From positions 248,001-312,000 of the forward strand of contig NZ_FOVH01000001.1 in the NCBI RefSeq assembly GCF_900115095.1: a stretch of 64,000 nt of DNA, written 5' to 3'. This DNA is from Actinomadura madurae (lineage in GTDB: Bacteria; Actinomycetota; Actinomycetes; Streptosporangiales; Streptosporangiaceae). The position numbers and the translations under genes are program-made. The notes beneath the pieces are model-generated. The model saw nothing but the letters and a program-made list of their open reading frames with translations. It did not search any database and was not told the DNA's origin. Shown here piece by piece: positions 52,117 to 59,152 of this stretch (position 1 is its first letter; each line of letters begins with the position of its first letter).

Positions 52117-53505
52117 CCGCAGGACGGCGGCGAGGCGGCGGACGCCCTCCGCCAGCTCCGCCTCCGAGGCCGCGGTCGCGTACCCGATCCGCAGGTACGG
52201 GGCCGGGGCCTCGGCGGGGAAGAAGGGCCGTCCCGCGCTGACCAGGACGCCGGCGCGCAGGGCGGCCTCCGCCAGGGCGGCGTCGTCCGCGCCGTCCGGC
52301 AGCCGGGCCCACAGGTGGAGGCCGCCCGCCGGACGGTTCACGCGCAGCTCCGGCAGGTCGCGCGCGAGCGCGGCGAGCAGCGCGTCGCGGCGCGACCGCA
52401 GGGCGGTCCGGACGGCGCGCAGGTGCCGCGGCCAGCCCGGCGAGCTGACCAGTTCCAGCAGCGTCTCCTGCAGCGGCCGCGCCGGGAAGAACTCCTCGAC
52501 GAGCTGGGTGGCGCGGACCCGCTCGGCGACCGGGCCCCGGGCCGCCACCGCGGCCACCCGCAGGCTGGGCGCGGTCGCCTTGGTCAGGGACGCGATGTGC
52601 ACGACCCGGCCCTCGCCGTCCGCGGCGATCAGCGGCGGCGGCGGGTCCGCGTCGATGCCGAGGTGGCGCGCGAAGTCGTCCTCGACCACGAACGCGCCGG
52701 CGGCGCGCGCCACGTCCAGCACCCGCTCGCGCCGCTGCGCGTCCAGCACGGCGCCGGTCGGGTTCTGGAAGGCGGGCTGCGTGTAGAGGACGCGCGCCCC
52801 GGTCATCGCGAACGCCTCGGCGAGCAGGTCGGGGCGGACGCCGTGCGCGTCCACCGGGACCGGCACCGGGTGCAGCCCGCCGGCCCGCGCCACCGCGAGG
52901 ACGCCGAGGTAGGTCGGCGACTCGACCAGCAGGGGCGCGCCCGGCGGGAGCAGCGCCCGCAGGACGGTCGTCAGCGACTGCTGCCCGCCGCTGGCGATCA
53001 CCACGTCGGCGGGGGTGACGCCGCCGCCGACGGTGCGGGCGAACCAGGCGCGCAGCTCCGGTACCCCGCCGAGCGGCGGCATCTCCCACGCGTCCGGCCG
53101 CCGGGCCGCCCGCGCCCCCGCCGCGGCCAGCGCCCGCACCGGCTGGAGCGAGGGATGCAGGTAGCCGCCGCTGAGCGCGGCCACGCCCTCGGGGGCCGGG
53201 GTGAGCAGCCACGACACCCCGGACGGATCGACGGACCGGTCCCCGAGCGTCACCGCCTGCCAGCCGAGGTCGGCCGGCTCCGGGACGGTCTCCTTGCGCT
53301 CCGCGGCGAACGTGCCGCTGCCCGGACGCGTCACCACCAGGCCCTCGGCGGCCAGCACGCCCAGCGCCCGGGACACCGTCACCGGGCTGACCCGGTGCCG
53401 CTCGACGAGCGCGCGGCTAGACGGGAGCCGCTCCCCGGGGCTCATCCGCAGGACGCCGGCGCGCAGCGTTCCGGCCAGCGCCATCACACTGCTATCGTCT
53501 TTCAT
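52111..53505 (-). CDS. MocR-type GntR regulator with aminotransferase domain
   Basis: A 464-residue MocR/PdxR-like regulator: a GntR winged helix (about 10-68; GERLPSSRALVERHRVSPVTVSRAL) fused to a fold type I aminotransferase domain. PLP-site residues are visible: YTQPAFQNPTG, VVEDDFARHL and SLTKATAPSLRVA, where the Lys should form the Schiff base. It is head-to-head with an EamA exporter; the two ATGs overlap within CATG at 53503-53506. Control of the exporter is likely. ATG 53505 has a minus-strand TATCTT box eight bases upstream; ATG 53484 is a less extended alternative. Confidence 0.88.
   Translation of the reverse strand: MKDDSSVMALAGTLRAGVLRMSPGERLPSSRALVERHRVSPVTVSRALGVLAAEGLVVTRPGSGTFAAERKETVPEPADLGWQAVTLGDRSVDPSGVSWLLTPAPEGVAALSGGYLHPSLQPVRALAAAGARAARRPDAWEMPPLGGVPELRAWFARTVGGGVTPADVVIASGGQQSLTTVLRALLPPGAPLLVESPTYLGVLAVARAGGLHPVPVPVDAHGVRPDLLAEAFAMTGARVLYTQPAFQNPTGAVLDAQRRERVLDVARAAGAFVVEDDFARHLGIDADPPPPLIAADGEGRVVHIASLTKATAPSLRVAAVAARGPVAERVRATQLVEEFFPARPLQETLLELVSSPGWPRHLRAVRTALRSRRDALLAALARDLPELRVNRPAGGLHLWARLPDGADDAALAEAALRAGVLVSAGRPFFPAEAPAPYLRIGYATAASEAELAEGVRRLAAVLRS
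53493..53498 (+). promoter_or_regulatory. Leaderless -10 box of the EamA gene
   Basis: TATCGT, five bases before ATG 53504. It lies within the coding region of the divergent MocR gene. Confidence 0.4.
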
Positions 53506-54478
53506 GAGGAACCAAGATAGCGCTACTGTCCCCGCGCCGGTAGCGGATCCCGCCTTCGGCCCCGGCCTGTGGCTCGCCGGGCTGGGCGTCCTGATCTACT
53601 CCTTCACGCTGCCCGCCACGGTCTTCGGGCTCGACGGACTCGACCCGTACCTGATCGGCGTCGGCCGCTCCGCCGCCGCGGCCGTCCTCGCCGCCGCCGC
53701 GCTGCTGGCGGTCCGCGCGCGCCGCCCGCGCCGCGGCCAGTGGACGGGCCTCGCGGTGGTCGTGGCCGGCGTGATCTTCGGGTTCCCGGTGCTGTCCACG
53801 CTCGCCCTCGACCACGGCGCCTCGTCCGCCCACTCCGCGGTCGTCGTCGGGCTGCTGCCCGCCGCCACCGCCGTCTGCGGCGTGCTGCGCGCGGGGGAGC
53901 GGCCCTCCGGCGCGTTCTGGCTCGCGAGCGCGGCCGGCACGGCCTGCGTCACCGGCTTCGCCCTGGTCCGCGGCGCCGGCCGCGTCACGGCCGCCGACCT
54001 GCTGCTGTTCGGCGCGCTCCTCGCCGCCGCGGCCGGGTACACCGAAGGGGCCCGGCTGGCCCGCGACATGCCGGGCTGGCGCGTCATCTCCTGGGCGCTC
54101 GTGCTCGCCGCGCCCGTCACCGTCCCGGTGACCGCGTGGCTGCTCGCCACCACCCGTCCCGCCTGGACCGGGCACGCCGTCCTCGGCTTCGGCTACGTCG
54201 CCGCCTTCTCCGCCTACCTCGGCTTCTTCGCCTGGTACGAGGGGCTGGCGCGGGCCGGGATCGCCCGCGCCAGCCAGGTCCAGCTCGCGCAGCCGGTGCT
54301 GACGCTGGCGTGGTCGGGGATCCTGCTCGCCGAGGTGGTCGACGCCACGACCGTGCTCGCGGCCGTCGCCGTGCTGGTGTGCGTCGCCCTCACCCAGCGC
54401 ACCCGCGTCCGCCGGGCCCCGCGGGACCCGGCGGAGCGGGCGCTCCTCAGTCCTTCACGATCTGGGCGAGGAGCGTGA
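53504..54478 (+). CDS. EamA/DMT family transporter
   Basis: A 324-residue drug/metabolite transporter with ten predicted helices and the two EamA repeats (about 20-145 and 160-295; the second ends ASQVQLAQPVLTLAWSGILLAE). Members export amino acids, bases or drugs; the substrate is unknown. Only ATG 53504 is possible at the amino end, and it overlaps the divergent MocR start, so the mRNA is probably leaderless. The MocR partner suggests control by a PLP- or amine-linked signal. Its end overlaps the small convergent gene by 32 bases. Confidence 0.87.
   Translation: MRNQDSATVPAPVADPAFGPGLWLAGLGVLIYSFTLPATVFGLDGLDPYLIGVGRSAAAAVLAAAALLAVRARRPRRGQWTGLAVVVAGVIFGFPVLSTLALDHGASSAHSAVVVGLLPAATAVCGVLRAGERPSGAFWLASAAGTACVTGFALVRGAGRVTAADLLLFGALLAAAAGYTEGARLARDMPGWRVISWALVLAAPVTVPVTAWLLATTRPAWTGHAVLGFGYVAAFSAYLGFFAWYEGLARAGIARASQVQLAQPVLTLAWSGILLAEVVDATTVLAAVAVLVCVALTQRTRVRRAPRDPAERALLSPSRSGRGA
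53514..53519 (-). promoter_or_regulatory. Leaderless -10 box of the MocR gene
   Basis: TATCTT on the minus strand, eight bases before ATG 53505, inside the first codons of the EamA gene. With TATCGT at 53493-53498 it forms a GCTATC...GATAGC dyad around both start codons. Confidence 0.4.
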
Positions 54479-54623
54479 TGACGGCCACGCCCACGCCGAT
54501 GGGGACGGCGAACCGCGGGGCCGCGGCGGTGAGTACGGCGGCGCCGACCGCCACGAGGACGATCACGAGCGTTCGGGTGCTGATCAGGGGGCGCGGCTCG
54601 CCCTGGCTCGGTGGGACTCGCAT
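54447..54623 (-). CDS. Small membrane protein
   Basis: A 58-residue protein that is mostly two hydrophobic stretches (STRTLVIVLVAVGAAVLTAA, FAVPIGVGVAVITLLAQIV). Function unknown. ATG 54623 has GGAGG about ten bases upstream, better than any longer start. It overlaps the end of the convergent EamA gene by 32 bases. Confidence 0.55.
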   Translation of the reverse strand: MRVPPSQGEPRPLISTRTLVIVLVAVGAAVLTAAAPRFAVPIGVGVAVITLLAQIVKD

Positions 54624-54843
54624 GCCGGCTCGACCTCCATCCACCTGGACGTAAGGACCGGGGCGGCTCCCCATCGAGACCACGGGGGCCGACACTGCCG
54701 AGCCGCCTCGTCTCCACAGGGTTCCCCCGCCGCGCCCGGCCGTCCCGCGCGGCGCGCGGCCTCGGCCCAACCATGATCATTTCGTGGCGGCGGTGTGGGA
54801 GCGGCGAGGGGGAATCCTGGCGTAGGGCGTTCGAGGTGCGTGG

Positions 54844-54858
54844 ATGATCCGGGATCAT
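54844..54858. promoter_or_regulatory. Palindrome covering the start codon of the GH18-like gene
   Basis: ATGATCC G GGATCAT is a perfect 7-1-7 dyad whose first three bases are the start codon. It could be an operator or an mRNA hairpin that hides the start; chance cannot be excluded. Confidence 0.35.
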
Positions 54859-55911
54859 TGCGCGATGAGGAGAATCGGGTGGGTCTGGCGGCTTCTGCGC
54901 TGGACGGGGTGGGCGGCGGCCTACGGGCTCGGCCTGGCCGCGCTCGTGCTCGCCGGGGCCTGGGTGTGGTGGCAGCAGGAGCCCGAGGCGCGCGGCACGG
55001 AGGCCAACGCGCTGTGGGCCCGGCACCAGTGGGTGGGAGAGCCGCACACGGACGCCGAGTACCGCGCGCTCGGGGAGTCGCTGAGGCGGCACCGCATCAC
55101 CGACGTGTTCTTCCACACCGGCCCGTTCGAGCCGGACGGGTCGGTCCCCGCCGCCAAGTACCGGCACGCGCGGCGGCTCATCGAGGCCATGCGCGAGTAC
55201 GCGCCGGGCGTCCGCGCGCAGGCGTACCTGGGGCAGATCCGGAGGGTGGACGGCAAGGGCGTCATCGACCTCGACGACCCGGCCGTCCGGGAGCGGGTCC
55301 TCCGGACCGACGCGATCTTCCTCGATCTCGGTTTCGACGGCATCCACTACGACTTCGAGCCCATCTACCCCGACGACCGCGCGTTCCTGACGCTCATGGA
55401 CCGGACCCGCGAGCTGACCGGGCGCAAGGGCGCGCTGCTGTCGGTGGCGCTGGAGCAACTGACGCTCGTGGACGCCGCGCAGCCCGTCTACAAGGCGCTC
55501 CTGCCGCGCGGCGGGACGTCGTTCCACTACCCGCCGCGTCCGACGCGGGACTTCCTGCGCGCCGTCGCCGACCGGGCCGACCAGGTGGCGATCATGACGT
55601 ACGACGTGTCGCTGCCGACGCGCGCGCTCGCCGGATGGCACTTCGCCCGGAACACCCGCGCGACGCTGGAGCTCATCGGCGACCGGACGACCGTCTTCAT
55701 GGGCGTCCCCACCTACCGCCCTCTCGTGGAGTGGTCGGAGGACCTCTCCGTCGCGCTGCGTGGCGTCCGCCGCGGGATCGACGACCTGAAGCGGCCGCCG
55801 AAGCGGCCGTACGGCGTCGGCGTGTACGCGGAGTGGACCACGAACCCGGCCGAATGGGCCCGTTACCGCGCCACCTGGCTGCCCCGGACGACAGAAAGTC
55901 TTGGCGGCTGA
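54844..55911 (+). CDS. GH18-like TIM-barrel protein, membrane-anchored
   Basis: A 355-residue protein with a single amino-terminal membrane helix (about 20-43), then a glycosidase-like barrel. DGIHYDFEPI at residues 165-174 resembles the GH18 catalytic DGxDxDxE motif, but the middle Asp is replaced by His; the last Asp and the presumed acid Glu172 are kept. VAIMTYDVSLPTR fits the GH18 substrate strand. It is therefore a divergent chitinase-like or peptidoglycan-related hydrolase, or a non-catalytic relative. ATG 54844 has GAGGTG five bases upstream and lies in a 15-bp palindrome. Confidence 0.72.
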   Translation: MIRDHCAMRRIGWVWRLLRWTGWAAAYGLGLAALVLAGAWVWWQQEPEARGTEANALWARHQWVGEPHTDAEYRALGESLRRHRITDVFFHTGPFEPDGSVPAAKYRHARRLIEAMREYAPGVRAQAYLGQIRRVDGKGVIDLDDPAVRERVLRTDAIFLDLGFDGIHYDFEPIYPDDRAFLTLMDRTRELTGRKGALLSVALEQLTLVDAAQPVYKALLPRGGTSFHYPPRPTRDFLRAVADRADQVAIMTYDVSLPTRALAGWHFARNTRATLELIGDRTTVFMGVPTYRPLVEWSEDLSVALRGVRRGIDDLKRPPKRPYGVGVYAEWTTNPAEWARYRATWLPRTTESLGG

Positions 55912-56051
55912 GAAACCCGCCCGGTTACGTTTCGTTTCTTCCGTATGCCCAGGTAAAAAGGGGTGGATAGTCCGGGATGCCGGGGGGTAAGGCTCGGTGC
56001 GGACGGTCAGGATTCGACCTGCGGATGGCAAAGGAAGTGGGGACGAGGCCG

Positions 56052-56273
56052 ATGGGCGTTCAGCAGTCCGCGCGGCACGACGCCGACAGGATCGGCGAGC
56101 TGGCAGCCGAGTTCGCCGGCTGGCGGATCGGACGGGGCGGGTCCGGCCTCTGGTGGGCCGTCCGCGGCAACGATCTCGTGCGCACCCCCGACGTCGAGGA
56201 GCTCCGGGTCCGGCTGCACCAGATGACCGTGGGGTCACGTTATCCAACCGAGTCCGGGAAGTGGCCGGACTGA
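56052..56273 (+). CDS. Small protein with GxWWA motif, unknown function
   Basis: A 73-residue soluble protein. WRIGRGGSGLWWAVRGNDLV followed by TPDVEELRVRLHQM has the same order (strand, Gly-x-Trp-Trp-Ala, strand, Pro, helix) as the protein at 2704-2934, so the two are likely paralogues. Function unknown. ATG 56052 is chosen as giving the shared family length; ATG 56025 and 55977 are in frame. GAGG lies three bases before 56052, closer than ideal. Confidence 0.6.
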   Translation: MGVQQSARHDADRIGELAAEFAGWRIGRGGSGLWWAVRGNDLVRTPDVEELRVRLHQMTVGSRYPTESGKWPD

Positions 56274-56311
56274 CCCCGTAACGAGGCATTTGCGTGCCAC
56301 GATGTCGGATG

Positions 56312-56363
56312 TGGGAGCCGCCGCCACGCGTACCCCCGAGCGTGTGGCGGCGGCTTCCTCCCA
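56312..56363 (+). terminator. Long hairpin upstream of dapA
   Basis: A long imperfect stem: TGGGAG/CTCCCA outside (56312-56317 with 56358-56363) and GCCGCCGC-CACGC/GCGTG-TG-GCGGCGGC inside (56317-56329 with 56340-56354). It follows the GxWWA gene and precedes the dapA promoter, so a terminator is likely. Confidence 0.5.
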
Positions 56364-56410
56364 TATTGGGGTAGGTCGGCTTCCACCTGCGGGTCCAAGA
56401 CGATCGGCCG

Positions 56411-56424
56411 GAACGGTACCGTTC
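56411..56424. promoter_or_regulatory. Palindrome on the dapA promoter
   Basis: GAACGGTACCGTTC is a perfect 14-bp palindrome that contains the presumed -10 box TACCGT (56417-56422), seven bases before ATG 56430. A bound repressor would block dapA transcription. No linked regulator is known. Confidence 0.5.
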
Positions 56425-56429
56425 GTTGC

Positions 56430-57368
56430 ATGGCACCCAGCACAACGACTGACGCTCCGTTCGGACGGATGCTGACCGCCATGGTCACTCCGTTCCTGCC
56501 GGACGGCGGCGTCGACTACGACGGCGCCGCGCGCCTCGCGACCCACCTGGTCGACGAGCGGCGCCACGACGGCCTCGTCGTCAACGGGACGACGGGCGAG
56601 TCGCCCACGACGAGCGACGAAGAGAAGAGCACGCTTCTGCGCGCCGTCATCGACGCGGTCGGCGACCGCGCGGTGATCGTCGCCGGTGCCGGCACGAACC
56701 ACACCGAGCACACCCTGAAACTCGCGCGGCAGGCCGAGGCCGCCGGCGCGCACGGGCTGCTCGTCGTCACCCCCTACTACAACAAGCCCCCGCAGGAGGG
56801 CCTCGTCCGGCACTTCACGGCGGTGGCCGACGCCACCGGCCTGCCCTGCATGCTGTACGACATCCCGGGGCGCGCCGGGGTGCCGATCCAGAACGACACG
56901 CTCGTGCAGCTCGCCGAGCACCCGCGGATCATCGCCGTCAAGGACGCCAAGGGCGACCTGTTCGGCGCGTCCCGGGTGATGGCGCGGACCGACCTCGTCT
57001 GGTACTCCGGCGACGACAACCTCAACCTGCCCTGGCTGTCGGTGGGCGCCGCGGGGTTCGTCAGCGTGGTCGGCCATGTCGTCGGCGTCGAGCTCCATGA
57101 GATGATCGACGCATACCGCGCCGGTGAGCACGGGCGGGCGCTGGAGATCCACCGGCGCCTGCTGCCCGTGGTCACCGCCATCATGACCCGTACGCAGGGC
57201 GCCATCGCCGTCAAGGCAGCGCTGAACCTGCTCGGCCTTCCCGGCGGCGGCCCGCTCCGCGCGCCGCTGCTGGAGGCCCCGCCGGAGTTCGCGGCGCGCC
57301 TGCGCGAAGACCTCACGATTGGGGGAGTCAAAGTGCCCGAGGCAGTCATCCCGGAGGTCGCCCGGTGA
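56430..57368 (+). CDS. dapA: 4-hydroxy-tetrahydrodipicolinate synthase DapA
   Basis: DapA condenses pyruvate with aspartate semialdehyde, the first committed step to diaminopimelate and lysine. The 312-residue barrel has GTTGESPTTSDEE (about 53-65), the catalytic Tyr in CMLYDIPGRAG (about 143), and the Schiff-base Lys in IIAVKDAKGD (about 170). ATG 56430 appears leaderless, with TACCGT seven bases upstream, inside a palindrome. The rnj gene overlaps its stop by four bases, a common actinobacterial pairing. Confidence 0.96.
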   Translation: MAPSTTTDAPFGRMLTAMVTPFLPDGGVDYDGAARLATHLVDERRHDGLVVNGTTGESPTTSDEEKSTLLRAVIDAVGDRAVIVAGAGTNHTEHTLKLARQAEAAGAHGLLVVTPYYNKPPQEGLVRHFTAVADATGLPCMLYDIPGRAGVPIQNDTLVQLAEHPRIIAVKDAKGDLFGASRVMARTDLVWYSGDDNLNLPWLSVGAAGFVSVVGHVVGVELHEMIDAYRAGEHGRALEIHRRLLPVVTAIMTRTQGAIAVKAALNLLGLPGGGPLRAPLLEAPPEFAARLREDLTIGGVKVPEAVIPEVAR

Positions 57369-59050
57369 GTCATCCTCACCCGGAGCTCTCGGACCCGCCC
57401 GCACCGCCCGAGGGCGGCCTGCGCATCGTCCCCCTGGGCGGGCTCGGGGAGATCGGCCGCAACATGACGGTGTTCGAGTACGGCGGTCGCCTGCTCGTCG
57501 TCGACTGCGGCGTGCTGTTCCCCGAGACCGAGCAGCCCGGAATCGACCTGATCCTGCCCGACTTCGAGTACATCAGGGACCGCCTGGACGACATCGAGGC
57601 CGTCATCCTCACGCACGGCCACGAGGACCACATCGGCGCCGTCCCGTACCTGCTGCGCGAGCGCCGCGACATTCCCCTCGTCGGCTCCCGGCTCACGCTG
57701 GCGCTGCTGGAGGCCAAGCTCACCGAGCACCGGATCAAACCCGTCACCGACGTGGTCGTGGAGGGCGAGCGCCGCACCTTCGGGCCGTTCGGCTGCGAGT
57801 TCCTCGCCGTCAACCACTCGATCCCGGACGCGCTCGCCGTCGCCATCCGCACGTCCGCCGGCCTCGTCCTGCACACCGGCGACTTCAAGATGGACCAGCT
57901 CCCGCTGGACGGCCGGCTCACCGACCTGCCCGGGTTCGCCCGGCTCGGCGCCGACGGCATCGACCTGCTGATGGCCGACTCCACCAACGCCGAGGTGCCC
58001 GGCTTCGTCACCAGCGAGCGCAACATCGGGCCGGTCGTGGACGAGGTCTTCCGCACCGCGCGGGAGCGGCTCATCGTCGCCTGCTTCGCCTCGCACATCC
58101 ACCGCGTCCAGCAGGTCCTGGACGCCGCCGTCGCCAACGGCCGCAAGGTCTGCTTCGTCGGCCGGTCGATGGTCCGCAACATGGGCGTCGCGCGCGAGCT
58201 CGGGTACCTGAGCGTCCCCGAGGGCGTCATGGTCGACCAGAAGGAGATCGACGACATCCCCGGCGACCGGCTGGTGCTGGTGTGCACCGGCTCGCAGGGC
58301 GAGCCGATGTCCGCGCTGTCGCGGATGGCGAACCGCGACCACTCGATCCGCATCACCGACCGCGACACCGTGATGCTGGCGTCGTCGCTGATCCCCGGCA
58401 ACGAGAACGCGGTCAACCGCGTCATCAACGGGCTCACCCGGTGGGGCGCCCGCGTCGTCCACAAGGGCAACGCGCTGGTGCACGTGTCCGGGCACGCGTC
58501 CGCGGGCGAGCTGCTGTACGTGCTCAACGTGACCAAGCCGGCGAACTTCATGCCGATCCACGGCGAGTGGCGGCACCTGCGCGCGCACGCCAAGCTCGCG
58601 GCGCTCACCGGCGTGCCGGAGGAGGGCGTCGTCATCGCCGAGGACGGCGTCGTCGTCGACCTCGTGGACGGCCGCGCGAGCATCGTCGGCGCCGTCCCGG
58701 CCGGGTACGTGTACGTCGACGGCCTCTCGGTCGGCGAGGTCACCGAGACCTCGCTGAAGGACCGGCGCATCCTCGGCGAGGAGGGGTTCGTCTCCATCGT
58801 CGTCGGGATCGACTCCACGTCCGGCAAGCTCGTCGCCGGGCCCGAGGTGCACGCCCGCGGCGCCGGCATCGTGAACGAGGACTTCGACGAGGTCATCGCG
58901 CGGATCGAGGAGGTGCTGCGGGACGCCGCCGGCGACGGCGTGAACGACGTGCACCAGATCGGCCAGCTCATCCGGCGCACGGTCGGCAAGTGGGTGAGCG
59001 ACAACTACCGCCGCCGCCCGATGATCGTCCCGGTCGTCGTGGAGGTCTGA
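57365..59050 (+). CDS. rnj: Ribonuclease J
   Basis: RNase J is a beta-CASP metallo-beta-lactamase nuclease with 5' exonuclease and endonuclease activity in mRNA decay and rRNA maturation. The 561-residue chain has the zinc motif HGHEDHIGA (about 84-92), LHTGDFKMDQ, the beta-CASP segment CTGSQGEPMSALSRMA and the carboxyl HVSGHASAGEL. GTG 57365 overlaps the dapA stop (GTGA). It works alongside PNPase and NrnA encoded in this window. A terminator follows. Confidence 0.96.
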   Translation: MSHPHPELSDPPAPPEGGLRIVPLGGLGEIGRNMTVFEYGGRLLVVDCGVLFPETEQPGIDLILPDFEYIRDRLDDIEAVILTHGHEDHIGAVPYLLRERRDIPLVGSRLTLALLEAKLTEHRIKPVTDVVVEGERRTFGPFGCEFLAVNHSIPDALAVAIRTSAGLVLHTGDFKMDQLPLDGRLTDLPGFARLGADGIDLLMADSTNAEVPGFVTSERNIGPVVDEVFRTARERLIVACFASHIHRVQQVLDAAVANGRKVCFVGRSMVRNMGVARELGYLSVPEGVMVDQKEIDDIPGDRLVLVCTGSQGEPMSALSRMANRDHSIRITDRDTVMLASSLIPGNENAVNRVINGLTRWGARVVHKGNALVHVSGHASAGELLYVLNVTKPANFMPIHGEWRHLRAHAKLAALTGVPEEGVVIAEDGVVVDLVDGRASIVGAVPAGYVYVDGLSVGEVTETSLKDRRILGEEGFVSIVVGIDSTSGKLVAGPEVHARGAGIVNEDFDEVIARIEEVLRDAAGDGVNDVHQIGQLIRRTVGKWVSDNYRRRPMIVPVVVEV

Positions 59051-59062
59051 GCGCCAGGGGCC

Positions 59063-59093
59063 GGACGGCCGCGGGCTCCCGCGGCCGTCCGTT
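59063..59093 (+). terminator. Terminator after rnj
   Basis: GGACGGCCGCGG and CCGCGGCCGTCC form a 12-bp perfect stem with a GCTC loop (59063-59090), followed by GTTCCC, 13 bases past the rnj stop. Confidence 0.7.
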
Positions 59094-59139
59094 CCCAACA
59101 CGCCCGTCCGCCATCCCTGGAACCGCTGAGGTCCTTGGT

Positions 59140-59145
59140 TACTCT
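59140..59145 (+). promoter_or_regulatory. Leaderless -10 box of ftsK
   Basis: TACTCT fits TAnnnT, seven bases before ATG 59153. Confidence 0.45.
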
Positions 59146-59152
59146 CATAACC

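Noticed and set aside
55912..56051. A riboswitch-like GGTCAGGATTCGAC stretch before the GxWWA gene
   Set aside because: Could not fit the conserved core of the c-di-AMP or other riboswitches I know.
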